Shown here: piece after piece, positions 25,429 through 38,399 of the stretch
Layout of the letters: each line of letters opens with the position of its first letter
How positions within the stretch are numbered: the stretch's first letter is position 1
DNA from: Luzula sylvatica
Lineage: Eukaryota; Streptophyta; Magnoliopsida; Poales; Juncaceae
Assembly: GCA_946800325.1 (NCBI GenBank)
Contig: OX326960.1
Coordinates: 57,868,855-57,932,854, forward strand
DNA length: 64,000 nucleotides
Reading direction: 5' to 3'
The notes under the pieces: model-generated
Told to the model about the DNA's origin: nothing
What the model saw: the letters and a program-made list of their open reading frames with translations, nothing else
The model's database searches: none
Position numbers and translations under genes: made by a program

Positions 25429-25850
25429 TTCAGTCTACCCTTCTCATGAGATTTGGTCCAAATATTTTTTGTCCATTTAATAAAAGAATATAATCTTTGT
25501 CAGTACAAATATATATCTTTTTTCCAATTACATAATCAACATGATATAATCATTTCAGTCTACCCTTCTCATGAGATTTGGTCCAAAATTTTTTTTGTCC
25601 ATTTAATAAAAGAATATAATCTTTGTCAGTACAAATATATAAATATCTTTTTTCCAATTACATAATCAACATGATATAATCATTTCAGTCTACCCTTCTC
25701 ATGAGATTTGGTCCAATTTTTTTTTCTCCGTATAATAAAAGAATAAAATATTTGGTCAGTACAAATATATAAATATCTTTTTTCCAATTTACATAATCAA
25801 CACGATTTAATCATTGGTCTACCCTTCTCATGAGATTTGGTCCAAAAAAA
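25429..25850. repeat. tandem repeat, 125-130 bp units
   Basis: Units begin with cagtctacccttctcatgag at 25431, 25556 and 25686, with a final partial one at about 25815. Each continues gatttggtccaa..aataaaagaata..cagtacaaatatat. The left flank of the neighbouring element (21110-21134) matches the end of a unit, so the element landed inside this array. Confidence 0.85.
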
Positions 25851-26512
25851 AATTGGTCCCAGATGGCCATATATGTTATTTTTGTAGTAGTGATCTCGGC
25901 CTGTTGTATTTTCTAACGTGTCATTGTCATGTGAACTATTAAACCAGATTGCATATATATCGAAATTGTCCATGGCATATATTGGTACCCGACATGGGAA
26001 TCGAATCTCTTGATATGATGTACATTTTTCTAAATTCACGTGTGAATAATTTCTCAAATCATTGCATACAACTCAAGATTGGACGCATGTAGATGACATG
26101 ATTTACATGCCATTTTGCGCGAGGAATTTTACTTTGCCGATCACTTCCCTATCTCGTCAAGCTTGGTAATTCAGCTAATTTTCCCATCTAAGAAATAGGG
26201 CTAAGCTAATAAGAATTTCGTAGGATGTTGCGGTTGAGCCTCCTTCATCATCAAAGGAAGTTCCGAACAATGAATATCTTTCATCATTAGACTGGACTCA
26301 CTTTTGAAAACCAATTATCCGAGGTGGAATAAATTCTTTCATCTTTGCTCTCTTCCTCCTAATAGATTAGTGAATGTTCAGTCGTTTACTCCGTACGTGT
26401 GCTCAAGGAAGAAGAAGAAGTTGATAAATATACTTTTCTATCTCCGATTCGCACTTTCTTTTATATAATATGCTGGGTTCGTTCTCGTTATATGTCTTTA
26501 TTCGCTTGCCAG
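25851..26512. other. intergenic DNA
   Basis: Balanced base composition but no gene recognised on either strand. The open frames are short and show no motif. Confidence 0.4.
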
Positions 26513-26720
26513 CAGTGACGGATCTTGACAAGATTCGTTGGGGGGGGCAAAATAAAAAATTAGTTCTGAAATTACGCTGTGCGATTTCTTTGGGGGGCAA
26601 ACAATAAATTTTACGCTGTCATATTGATAAAATACACTGAATCACTAGGTATATATATTATTCGACAAAAATTTTGGGGGGGCGACCGCCCCCCGCGGCC
26701 CTCACTAAGATCCGCCCCTG
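26513..26720. mobile_element. hAT-type MITE
   Basis: A 208-bp element is flanked by exact 8-bp repeats cttgccag (26505-26512 and 26721-26728). Its termini are CAGTGACGGATCTTG and AAGATCCGCCCCTG, imperfect complements of the common plant hAT end CAGGGGCGGATCTT. A diverged relative lies at about 59475-59650. There is no coding capacity. Confidence 0.85.
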
Positions 26721-27339
26721 CTTGCCAGCAGTACGATCTTCTGATCTAGGTGTGAGAAATTGTTCCTTCATGTGAGTTATGTGCATTTTCGTCTTTCGGT
26801 GTAGTGAAAATAACAGTGAGTTGTGAAAAGCGAAAGCAGTCCTTGATTGCTTCTCCCAGTTAGTCAGAATTTCTGTAGCTTGATCCAACGAACAATCATA
26901 TCGAAAAGTTTTTTATCCAACGAAGGGAGAAAAGCTCTGTATCCAACGAAGACACATGACCAGGATGATGTGTATTAATTAACATATAGATCTAATTAGT
27001 ATATAGAGGATTTTTTGTGGTAAAATATAAAAGCACCATATTTTCCTCATTTCAGATAGAAAGTGCAATCATCACCGGGTCCATGTAGAGTAGAATCCTA
27101 GCCAGTAACAAGGTGCAGTTCTGTCACGGTGTGTGTGGCATTTCAGTAACGAAAGGTAGTCCTTAATTTCTGAGAAGCGAGATTGACGGTGGTGCTAAAA
27201 TTTGTGCTGTTATAGTGTTATGTTCTTGTCAGGGTTTTTATTCGAGCACATAAAAAGTATATATGTTCCTTGTGTTTGTCCAAACTAACGTAAGAAGAAG
27301 AACTACGAGAGAGACTAGAGATTGATTTTGTAGGGGGTG
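26721..27339. other. intergenic DNA
   Basis: Nothing recognisable. A minus-strand run of open codons between about 26730 and 26960 is broken by stops and does not match a family I know. Confidence 0.4.
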
Positions 27340-27809
27340 TTTGGCAACATGGAATTTTGCAAAGAATTGGATTATAAACTTCCACTCTGTCTAATTCCTT
27401 GTTTGGCAAGGAAAATATAGTGGAATTATATGATTCTTGAATCTCCTCTTTCATCAAGATTCTCCAAAATATAATTCTATAAATTTGGAGAGTGACAAAG
27501 TGGAGGAAAACCAAAAAAAAGAGTTGGTAATGAAAAATTAATTATAACATTTTTTATTATATGATAATTATTAAATTCAAATAATTAAAAAAAAATTATA
27601 TTTATTATTGTAATAATATAATTACATTATAATTATTATATCCATCAAATTAATATAAAAAATATATATTATTGAAATAATATTTAGTAATTATATTATA
27701 ATAATAATATATCATATCAATATAACTAATATAATATTATATATGTTATGGTTATAGTAATATTACATGAATAAAATAAAGTATTACAATAATATAACAA
27801 TATATATAT

Positions 27810-27814
27810 ATATA

Positions 27815-27890
<76 letters not shown>

Positions 27891-27907
27891 TATTATTATT
27901 ATTATTA
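27810..27907. repeat. (TTA)n-(TAA)n-(TTA)n inverted microsatellite
   Basis: A run of TTA triplets turns into TAA triplets and back into TTA. Because TAA is the complement of TTA, each junction is a long perfect inverted repeat able to form a cruciform. Confidence 0.9.
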
Positions 27908-28468
27908 TATAATTATTTAATAGTTATTAATATTATATTATAACAAAATTGTAATAATAATGATTATATTATATATTTTTACAATAATTAATATACAATA
28001 TAATATTAATGATTATATTACATCTATTATTATAATTGTAATATAATTAATTAAAAATATATTATATATATTATTATATATAATTAGTATACAATATTAT
28101 AATAATTATATAATAATTATCATGCACAATAATTATAAAAATATTATTATATTATTATTATATATTATAATAAATTATATACACTGTTATATTAATTGTA
28201 TGAATAAAATATTATATATCTTATATATTAATATATAAATATTATAACAACAAAATAACAATATTATAATTATTACATGAATAGATTAAAATAGTATTAA
28301 TTTTTATCAATTTGATGAAATATGTTTTTTACATTTGCAATAACAAAATTCCGAAATTTTGAAAACAACCAAACAAAGAATTATATTTTCCAGCATCTTA
28401 TAATTTGGACATCCAAACAAACTGTGGAATTACTAATTCCAGAACTTTTTACTCCTCCACCTTATAAT

Positions 28469-30171
28469 CAGGCCCGGCCCTGGGGTTAGGCCCAGCTGGC
28501 CCAGGTCACAGGCCACCCTTTTCCATAAGCCTCCATTTTTTACCTATAAATTAATTATACCTATTACTAATACTAATCCGACCCGCTAAAAATCCGGATC
28601 CGCTTACCGCGATTAGCCTATTACCTTCCTTCTCCTGTACGCGAGCTGCACGCGAGGCGATCTATTACCTTCCTTCTCCTGTACGCGAGCTGCACGCGAG
28701 GCGATTGAAGAACAGCTACGTCGTCCGTGCTCTGGGTCTGGCGACTGCAAGTCTGCGACTAGGCGACTGCGACGCTAGGACACGCGAGGGCTACGTCGTC
28801 GTCCATCCCCATGACAGGCCTCCATCACCATTTCAGCTCCTCTTCGTCTCAATTTTTTAGCTGCGACTGCTACAGTAGGGATTTTCGTCTGGATTTTCGT
28901 CTGGATTTTCGTCGGGATTTTCGTGCGGCACTCTCCACTTCGAATTGCTCTTCAATTTCGTGTAATAATATTTAATTTTCGTCAATTTATCTTGCAATTT
29001 CGTGTAATTTCGCAATTTCGTGTAATTTTGTCCAATTTCGCCCAATTTGTGTGATGTTTATGTGACTGGATCTGTGAATTTCATTTAATTTTAGTCAATT
29101 TATGGTGAATTTCGCCCAATTTGTGCAGGGATCCGGATCCGCTACCATAAGTAAGCTGCAGCACGCCCCTAGCAAACCCTAGCGTGTCTTCTCTGTTCTG
29201 CGACTCCTACTTGCGACGCGACACGCGTCTGCGACGCAACAACCTGGTGATGTTGACAGCCTTTACAGGAGCCAAGGAGAGTGTTCTCCTCTTCGATTTC
29301 TTCGATTTCACACGCTTCAGCTCCTTCTTCGTCCTTTTTTCGCTGCGGAAGCATTTTCGTCGGTTTTTTCGTCAATTTTGCTTCAGCTCTCTTGGATTCT
29401 TCAAAATCTTTGCTGCGATACTCTCCTCTTCGAATTGCTCTTCAATTTCTTGTAATTTCTCTTCAACTTTTCTTCAATTTCGAGTAAATTTCTGTAAATT
29501 TCTGTGGTACTCTCCTCTTCGATAATTTTTTGTAATTTCTGTATTGAAAATTGAAAGATATCTCGAATAATTTGTGCAATTTCGAGTCAATTTTGTCTGT
29601 AAATTGTATGATCTATGTAATCTGTCATATGTGCAATTTTATAATTTATGTAATTTGCGGAATACATCGCTGCGATTTGTGCAATTTGTGCAGCCTGGAA
29701 TTTGTGTGATTTGTGCAATTCATCGATTTTTAAGTTCTTCAATTCTCTCTAATTTTTGTATAATGTCGAGTCTACGAGTTCTGTAATTTTTGTAATTTGT
29801 TGCCATCTTTGTAAATTGTAAATTGAAAGATATGATCTTGGTAATCTTTGTAATTTATGTGCTCTCAAGTGTCGAGCCAATTATGAAAATTTGTTGCAAT
29901 TTTGTATGATAATTTCTTTATAATTGTAGGTATAATCATGAGAAATAATATGATATTTTTGTCGGAAAATGAAAACCAAAAAACAAAAAATGTGAGAACA
30001 AAGATATTTAAATGAATATGCTAGTTATGTGTTTTATAATATTTTGAACTCGCTTTATTATTATATATTTTGTTTTACATTAAGAATTTTTTTTTGAAAT
30101 GATATAATTTTGTAATTATAGATTATCGTAACGTTATGTCACAGGCCTCCGAAAACTCAGGACCGGGCCTG
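28469..30171. mobile_element. hAT-type non-autonomous element
   Basis: A 1703-bp element is flanked by exact 8-bp repeats cttataat (28461-28468 and 30172-30179), with ends CAGGCCCGGCCCTG and caggaccgggcctg, the common plant hAT end. The interior is T/C-biased and has a 41-bp direct duplication (attaccttccttctcctgta.. at about 28620 and 28661) and short ggattttcgtc tandem units at 28876-28922. No transposase was found. Open frames in the interior are phase accidents of the T-rich repeats. Confidence 0.85.
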
Positions 30172-30215
30172 CTTATAATCCAATTCCACTCAACAAATTC
30201 CGCTTGCCAAACGGC

Positions 30216-31530
30216 CATGAATCCTCTCGACAAATGCTTTTCAGTGGAAACTGCACATACTTTTGCATGATATTTTTTGCAAACTTGATTTGATCACAGA
30301 TCACGTATGGGGGTAAGTGGCCCCAATACGATAATTCTGATTAGAAACTATAATTAATGTAGTACACTACCGTCAAATGCTATTGCACTTCCAAACATCA
30401 TTTTCAACCAGGAGTTGACACGTGACAAGACGACTGGCTTAAAAAAACACGGGAAGTGAAATTAGACGAGCGACCGCATTTAACGGGCAACGTCCAAAAT
30501 GCGAACTGTCTCCAACGCTTTCAGATAGTTAGTTTTGCGCTATAACTTTCACGTTCATATTTATACTTTTTTACAACGATTCCTAATTAAAACAATAGTA
30601 TTTATATTTTTTGTATACAACAAGTATTAGAAAATATATAAATAATAGTAAACACGGTATAAATATCAACATATGTTTATCCACCGTACAAAATATGTAT
30701 AACAACAAAACTTGTATTCATAATATTAAAAAGTATAAATAATAATTATTTACATATCTTTTTATCAAGAGTATAGAAAATAATCTATAAATAATAGTAA
30801 AAAATATAAACTACAATAAATATTTTATTTGGCGTAATATACAGTGAAAGATATTAACCACTGATCTTTATTTTCATGGTACAGGAAAATATTATCAATA
30901 TACTACAAAAATATAAACTATAATGAAAATGGTATAAATAAGAACATATCATTTATATATATTATACAAAAAGCGTAAAAAATAATAAAGGAAAATTGAA
31001 AAACTATACACATACAATATATGATAAGGTGAAGAGGAGAACAGGCAGCAATGCATTCCAAAATGCATTGGCGATTGTTTGGAGTACACTCCATTGAAGT
31101 GATACACGCACGGTGCTCATTTAATGGTTAGCTTTTAGCCCTTCTGGTGACATTACAATTTGAATGAGCGTGTACTATAATTCTGATGAACAATTTCATA
31201 GAAAATCATTGACTGGCCTAATGACGATTGACGAGGACGGGATTGTTTTGTGGACGGTAAACAAACTTACTAGATTCGTTTCAAGATAGCAAGTAGCTTA
31301 TATTTGGGCATGCTTGTTTGCGATATATAAAATGCATGGTTATATCAAATAAAATATGTTTATTTGATAATCTATGTTTATGAAATACGTGAAAGCTGTT
31401 TGATCTGATGAATTTCAAAATCATAGAAACAAAAACGGTTGTTTGATTTTTTATTAAAATTCACGATTTATAATATTGAAGGACTAAGTTATGTTATGTT
31501 ACATTATTTTATATTATATCATATTAAATT
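30216..31530. other. intergenic DNA
   Basis: No gene was recognised. 30540-31010 is A/T-rich and made of loosely repeated phrases such as aaataatagtaaa and ggtataaat. A short palindromic phrase, tgcattccaaaatgca, lies at about 31051. Confidence 0.4.
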
Positions 31531-31830
31531 ATGGAGAAAAAGTGAACACTATACATGTTCTCAAACTTCATTTCAGAAAAAACGAGTTTTGAAGTTAATT
31601 GCATGTGTGACACTTTCCGACTCTCACAGTCTGAAAGTTTGTGTTGTCTAATCACTCCATTAGCTCGCATGTCAACAGTTACAACTTTACGGGTTTGGTA
31701 AAAGACAAAGGAGACAAAACTTTAGGACTTCGAGAGTCTGAAAGTTTGTAAGAAGTCACCTCCGAGCTGCATCCGTACTGTTATCACAAAAATCGGACTC
31801 TGAGAGTCCGAAATATCTTCCCACATGCGA
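31531..31830. mobile_element. solo TIR-like palindrome cluster (related architecture)
   Basis: The stretch starts ggagaaaaagtgaacactat, similar in layout to the terminus of the element at 21135. It carries three palindromes: ctttccgactctcacagtc..gaaag (31612-31637), ctttaggacttcgagagtct..gaaag (31720-31744) and the perfect cggactctgagagtccg (31794-31810). No partner TIR and no PMD coding sequence were found nearby, so it is either a solo terminus or a truncated element. Confidence 0.45.
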
Positions 31831-32027
31831 GCATTGACCTCTCTTTTACTCTCGCATCCAATCTCGAAGAGCACCCTTACCCCCTCACCCTCACTCTCAC
31901 TCTCACTCTCACTCGCCATTTTCCTCCCTCTCAAGCTCTCTCGATCTCTCTGGTGGTGCATGCATGGCTAGGAATCAAGCCATCAATTGACCAGGCGGTG
32001 GGCTGCTCTTCTTCTCTGGTTGGTGGT

Positions 32028-32529
32028 GCAAGGTAAATACATTTTTTTATTAAAAAAACTCATTTTTTATTAATATATTGAAACCATTCTATCAAAGAGT
32101 TGAAAGAGTGCGAAGAAAGAGAAAGAGAAAAAGAGTTTTCTCGGATTAGATAATCAAACGCGATCAGACAAGTTCGTCGGTGCATCGTCTAGGCAGGTGC
32201 ATCCGCGACCGAGGTACTACGACCCACGGTGGATACGAATAGAAGATCGCGCAACTTGTGACTCTTCGTTGTGATCAAACCAGAGACGTTATTGGAGTCC
32301 GAACGGTGGGAGACGTGTGGTATAGGACGCAGGCTAGTCACCAACGTGACATCGGAGAAGAGAAGGATGTGAGCGATCTCAACCCTTCGTGTGTGATCAA
32401 TTTCACACCAGTAATCGTCTATCGTACTTTGCATCGTACTCTCGAAGTCGAGGCGTGATCTCGAGTTTTGGAAACGGACCGGGCCTTCATGTTCACTGCG
32501 CGGGCCCGGGGTCGGAACTATTCCCATCA
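32028..32529 (+). mobile_element. partial or rearranged LTR, family B
   Basis: From about 32096 to 32529 it matches the 3' half of the family B LTRs: ttttctcggattaga, gtgcatcgtctaggcaggtg, gcgggcccggggtcgg, ending ..ctattcccatca. The 5' start is uncertain. tgcaaggtaaatacat at about 32027 may be a diverged TGAAGGAAATACAG start with most of U3 deleted. No clear target duplication was seen. The right end abuts LINE sequence. Confidence 0.6.
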
Positions 32530-34261
32530 TGGTCATGCGTGGTATAAGTCTCCATGTTGCCGCAGTGTATGCGCATTCTTGAAAAACGTGTGGGGCGGTT
32601 TTGATATCACCATTGTAGAGAGGGCAAGTAACGTTATTAGGGAAACCTTTTTTTTTGTAACACATCAGATGTGTTGAGTCTATTATGAAGACATATCCAT
32701 AAAAAAAATGTATTTTTGGGGCACTTTGATCTTCCAAATTTCGATTGCCCATGAGACAATGACACCCGAATTTCTTAGAAAATTATAGGCGAATTTTGAG
32801 GAAAAGGCTCATTTATTGTTCCATCGCCAAACTATATTCCCGCTAGTTTCATCCTTTAGAAGTGGACACCCTATAGATTGAAAGTAGGTTTATGAGATCT
32901 TTTAGAAAATATGATAGTGCGTTGTCCGGGATATTGCATAGATCGTCGGTGTTGGTTACTCCATAGAGTTCGTTGAGACATTGTGACCACAGATTTTTCT
33001 CGCCCATGTCGATTTTCCAAAGCGTTTTGGAGTAATGTTTTGTTTTGTGTTTTGACGTTTAGTACCTAATCCTCCAAATTTTTTGGTAAAGATATATTTT
33101 TTTAATTTATTAAACAAATTTCCTGTTTACACTTTTCTTCTTCCTACCAAAGGGACTCTCTCATTAATTTTCTATGGGTAGGAAAATAGTTTGCATAATG
33201 TAAGTAGGGATCGAATTCAGCGTTGCTTTTAAAAGTGTTAGCTTGCCTCCTAGAGATAGTAGCTTGCCCTTCCACCCATCAATTTTTTGTTGTATTTTTA
33301 TAATTAGAGGTAGGACGACGATTCTTGTTGATTTTAGCGTTGTTAAAGGTATTCCCAAGTATTTTATTGGTAAGTCTCTTTTGTCACACCCTAATAACGT
33401 GGATATAGTTTGGAATAGCGTGCACAGTAAATTAATCGGGAAAAAGTTAGTTTTTCGACGATTAATTTGTTGACCCGTAATTTCTTGGAAAAGATCCAAA
33501 GTTAAGGAAACAACTTTGATGTTGTGGGGGATAGTCTCAAAGAAAAATAGTGTGCCGTCCGCGTATTGTAGAAGTTTGGTCTTAACGGTCGCCAAATTCT
33601 TTAGTAAGGGACTATTTTGTTGATTATTTCTTGTAGCGCATCAATTTCTATGTTGAATAGGAGGGGGGATAAAGGTTAGGGGTGTTCATTCGGTCGGTTC
33701 CGTTCAAACCGAACGAATAAGGCCTAACCGATTTAAGCCAAACCGAATAAAATTCGAACCGAACCGAACCGTTTTAACTTTTGAACCGATTAAAAACCGA
33801 ACCGAATAAGAAATATTATAATTTAAAATAAAAATTAATTAAGAAGAAAATTTATATTTTATTTATAAAAAAATATAAAAAAAATATCATAAAATATAAT
33901 TATATTAATTTATAAGATTATTATATTATTTTTTTATATTTTTATATCGATATATTAGAAATATATAAAAAATGGGATGTTATTTGGTCGGTTGGGTTTA
34001 ATCGGTTTTCAGAACGTCAAAACCGAACCGAACTGAATAAACCGAACAATATCATTTTTTGAACCGAACTGAACCAAATAGACCGAAAATTCGAACCGAT
34101 TAAACTGAATTTGACCGGTTCTATTCGGTATCCGAATGAACCGAACCGTTTGAACACTACAACACAAATGGACTATTGGGGCTGCCAAAACTGACCCAAC
34201 AAGACCTAAAAGCTGCGTTCCTGTCACGGGCGGGCCGACCCTATAAGGGTTTTGGGGCGGG

Positions 34262-35040
34262 TGTTAATGGTAAATAACGCAAAACCTTGAGAGGGACCCT
34301 TGCACCTTTTTTCCCTTCTTCAATTGGTTTGTATCGAGATTGATCACAAATATCGCACGTTATTTTAGAACTGTTAACCCCGTAAAATAACATGCAATTA
34401 TTCGGACAAACATCGATTTTTTGATTTTTTCATATTCCATTCCCAAATCCTTAACTAACTTTTTTGATTCGTGAAAACTACCAGGAAATCGATTTCCAGA
34501 AGGAACTATATAGGTTTTAATTATATGCATGAACCTATCGAAAGCTTCCTTAGTTACTTCACAATCGGATTTTACACTCAACATCATCGAAACTATCGAC
34601 ATTTGCGAATATTTTGAATCACGAAAACGTCCCAAAGGGTACGTTCCGATTCACGGAGCAAATCATAGAATCGAGCTGCTTCCGGATTGGGGGGTTCATT
34701 ACTATTCCAATCAAAAGAAGGCCCCGCCGCATCATGAACCATCTGTTCCATCGGATTGAGAGTTCTCGGAGAAGATGACGCCTGTGTCGAATCGCCATGC
34801 CATGTCCAAACGAAATAATTAGGAGTAAAACCGAGAGTAGTTAAATGGAGCGCAATATTATCTTGCGAGAGAAAATTTCCATTCTGACATTTTACGCACG
34901 GACAACGAACGCATTCATTTCCGTAGGGATCCTTTTGGACAATGTCAGGACGGTTGAAAACGGTATATAGAAATCCCCTCATTCCCTCCCAGAATTCATG
35001 ACTAACGGTGTTATTCACAATACGCTCGTACATCCAGTAA
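34262..35040 (-). pseudogene. CACTA transposase (TNPD-like) 5' fragment
   Basis: Reading right to left, the transposase-associated domain comes first: MYERIVNNTVSHEFWEGMRGFL, then CVRCPCVKCQNGNFLS with its cysteine pairs and HLTTLGFTPNYFVWTWHG. The start of the TNP2-like transposase (Transposase_21) follows: MLSVKSDCEVTKEAFDRF, LPSGNRFPGSFHESKKLVKDLG-like text, and a degenerate cysteine block. A frame change lies near 34600-34635. The catalytic part is absent, so this copy cannot mobilise itself. Sequence just upstream of the first methionine is split off by the solo LTR at 35046-36491. Confidence 0.8.
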
Positions 35041-35045
35041 TGTTC

Positions 35046-36491
35046 TGTTGATCCAAATATCCTAAGGTTTGATTATATCAAAACACTGTCAATACTAACG
35101 GTTTCAGTTAAGACCAACTTGTAGGATAAGTAGGTACAACGGACTAAGGATGATCAAAAGAGACGATTGAAGAATTCAAGACGAAGATCATCTGTGAAAG
35201 GAAAGGTGTCAAGACGTTGAAGAATTCAAGACGTCGAAGCTTTCCGTGAGTTGGGATCATCAAAATAAACCCTAGGTATTCCAAAGAACTTCTCATACTT
35301 ATCAAGGTCAAAAGATAAATTCGAAACACGATGAAATGAAAAATGGAAAATCACCATACCAGATTATGGTTCGTTCGAACGAACAATACAGTGCGTTCGA
35401 ACGAACCCTCGGTTCGAACTGATGAACACCATCAGTTCGGACGAACCAAGACCTGGTATTGTGAGAAAATAGACAACACTAGACACAATTAATATTGGTT
35501 CGAACGAACAAATATGTTCGTTCGAACGAACATTCATGGTTCGTTCAACTCATAGAACGAACTCTAAATCACTCCAAGTTCGTTCGAACGAATAATACAT
35601 TTAGTTCGAACGAACCAAGATCTGGTGTTGTAAGAAAATATACCAAAACTAGACACAATTAATATTCGTTCGAACGAACTTATTTGTTCGTTCGAACGAA
35701 CCTTCATGGTTCGTTCCAAGATTCATAGAACGAACTATGAACTAATCCATGTCCGTTCGAACGACCTATGGGTCCGTTCGAACGAACCCATCGTGTTTAT
35801 GAATATTTCATTTGAAACGGCTAGTTCAAATTGCAGTTAGTTCGAACGAACCTAACAATTCGTTCGAACGAACTATGTAATTTGTACACAGTTTGAGTGG
35901 GTTCTATGAGTTATATAAATAGAACCATTCATACCTTTCTCTCTCCAACCTTTTACAAAAAAATCATTCAACATCCAAAAGAGAGAAAGACTTCAAGCCG
36001 TGATTCCCTAATCTCTTGATAGTGTGATTCAACCCTCTAGATCCAAGATCTATCTTCGAATCTTCTCTTCTATACGATTCCCAACTCACGTGACCGATCA
36101 CGTTGTAGTTCGTATTAGAACCGTGTAATAGGCTAGCTCTAAGATTGTAAAACCCGCTATAGATCGATAGAAAACGTGTAAATCGATCTAGGCAAACCTT
36201 GTACGAGTGAGTTGGAATTCAATCGAAAGCCCAAAATGGCACGAGGCATTCCCGGAGACGTAGGTACTTGCAACTAATCGAATCGGTCGATTAAGCAAGT
36301 AAAGGGTGAGTTAAAGCTACATAGCAACCACCTACCGAACTCTGTAACAAACATCGTGTGTTCAAGTGTTTGGTATTTTCTACTTTATTCAAATTACATT
36401 AATTAGCTTCCGCATTTGAAATTTGTATACCTAGTCGAAAATTGCATACTAGGTTACCTATTCACCCCCTCTAGGTTAGAATTAACCAACA
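35046..36491 (+). mobile_element. solo LTR, family A, copy with GTTCGTTCGAACGAAC palindromes
   Basis: It starts TGTTGATCCAAATATCC and ends ..AGAATTAACCAACA, with 5-bp flanks tgttc (35041-35045) and cgttc (36492-36496), one mismatch. A cluster of paired palindromes, mostly GTTCGTTCGAACGAAC, fills 35360-35880. A TATA box, ttatataaatagaacc, lies at about 35913. Inverted arms ccgtgagttgggatc (35244) and gattcccaactcacg (36076) bracket the cluster. The 3' end has tacctattcaccccctctagg, typical of plant copia-type LTR ends. No internal sequence is present. Confidence 0.88.
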
Positions 36492-36496
36492 CGTTC

Positions 36497-38399
36497 AAAC
36501 TCCATGAATGATAATTTGCTAACTAAGATTAATGTACATAATTTGTATGTTAGGAGATATCTCAGAATTTGGATACATCATGTTTTAAATAATTTAAATC
36601 GTATAAATAATAGTTAATATGTAAAATATATCATATAAATTGTTAAAATATAAAATATAAATTATATCAGATTTAAAAATAAACATTATAATATATATAT
36701 ATCATTTAAATTATTACTAAATAGTTCAACAATAGTTAATATGTAAAATATTAAAATATAAAATATAAATTATATCAGGTATAAAAATATTAAATAATTC
36801 ATATTTAATATATATCATATTTAAAATATTAAATAATACAACAATAAATCTATATATTTCATAAATTATCCCTTATTTAAATCTCGTTATTTATCCTTAA
36901 ATTAAATACTTAACTAAAACAAAATCATATATTTCTTAAATTATTATGAACGACATTATATCATATATTCAAATAAAATAATTCATATTTAAAATAAATA
37001 AAATTTTACAATATTTACATTATCCTTTCCTAAATCTCGTTATTCGACCTTAACCTAAACCTAAAAACCTAAACCCTAAACTAAATCAAGTCATACTACC
37101 ACAATTATTTTATATTCTAATACAAATAAGATAAACAAATTTAAATCATTAACCTTAATCCAAAGAAATCTTCCGAAAAATTAAATTGTCTCCTCTTATT
37201 GCCTCGTCTATCCTCACTTCCAAAAAACTAATCCTCTTCTCGCTTCAAAAAACTACCAAATATATTCTGCCATATTTGAAAAAAAAAGATTAACCCTAAA
37301 TTATTATTATTCATAACATACAATAAATATAAAGATTACCAAAAATGTCCAGAAAATGCCCAGAAATGAAGCTGCAAAATTTGAAAATGTACTTATATCC
37401 CGCCACATTTGAACCTGCAAATTAGAAAACACAATATTTTTTTAACTTCTAAAAATGTCCAGAAATTTTCAGTTAATATAATAAAATGTTCAGAAATTTT
37501 TTTAACTTCTTAAAATTAACAAAAAAAATTCGAAAACAACTAATTCAAACAATTCTGATTTTGCAAAAATTCGAATTGATTTGGATTCTGATTTCTGCAT
37601 TTTATGCATGCACCCCCAAAAACAAAAACAGACTAGATAGAACCAAAAAAAATTGAAAATTTTAACCAAAATTGAAAAATAAAAATAACTTGATTTACAG
37701 TTTTCTGAAAAGTCGAAAACAAGAAAGAAAAAATAGATTTAAAATAAAAATAACTCGAAAAATAAGAACAAGAAAGCAAAAATAGAAAACAAAAAAGCAA
37801 AAATAGATTGAAAACTGTAAAATTCGAAAAATAGATTGAAAACACTCCAACTTGATTTTCTGAAAAATAGATTGAAAACTCGAACTTTATTTTCTGAAAA
37901 ATAAAAATAAAAACAACTCGAAAAATACAGAATTTAAAACACTCAACTTGATTTTCTGAAAATTCGAAAAGAAGAAAGCAAAAATAGATTTAAAACTCCC
38001 AAATGGAATTAAAAATAACTCGTAGAATTTTTTATGCATGCAACCCCAAATCGATTTAAAATCAAGAAATTTTCTGAAAATGCAAAACAAAAATCGAAAA
38101 ATACAAAGAATAAACTAGCAAAATAGATTGAAATCTTCAAAGAAAAATCTAAACCGAGCTTGACTCATCCGTCTTCTTCATTCGCCATCTTCAAATCGAG
38201 GAGAAAAAGAGATTTTTGCGGAAGGACTGAAGAAAAAAATTGCGGCTGCTTGAGAGGAGAAAATGTGTGTGTTGTTGGCTGCTTGAGAGGAGAAAGCGTG
38301 TACTGGGAAGGGGAAAAAACGAAGAGGGAAAAAGACTTAGGTCTTAAGGGGGAGGGATTATAAAGAGAGAGGGGAAAAAAAGTGAGGAGACAGCGTCTG
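36497..38399. other. A/T-rich interior of the CACTA element
   Basis: No open frame of interest. 37310-38110 is rich in aaaatagattgaaaa and gaaaattc phrases. A purine-rich stretch follows at 38190-38380. There is nothing here beyond the CACTA internal region. Confidence 0.5.

Larger units (their letters stand above)
27340..30215. mobile_element. AT-rich element with GTTTGGCAA-type ends, split by a hAT element
   Basis: The left end ggtgtttggcaac (about 27339) pairs with gcttgccaaacggcc at the right (about 30200). Subterminal stretches are also complementary: ggaattttgc..ttccttgtttggcaag against attccactcaacaaattcc. The interior (27540-28320) is extremely A/T-rich. A complete hAT element sits in its right part. 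No target duplication was settled and no gene is present, so the type is unknown. Confidence 0.45.

Noticed and set aside
29184..29525. Open frames inside the hAT element at 28469-30171 as captured genes
   Set aside because: They lie in T/C-biased tandem-like sequence, overlap on both strands, and show no domain.
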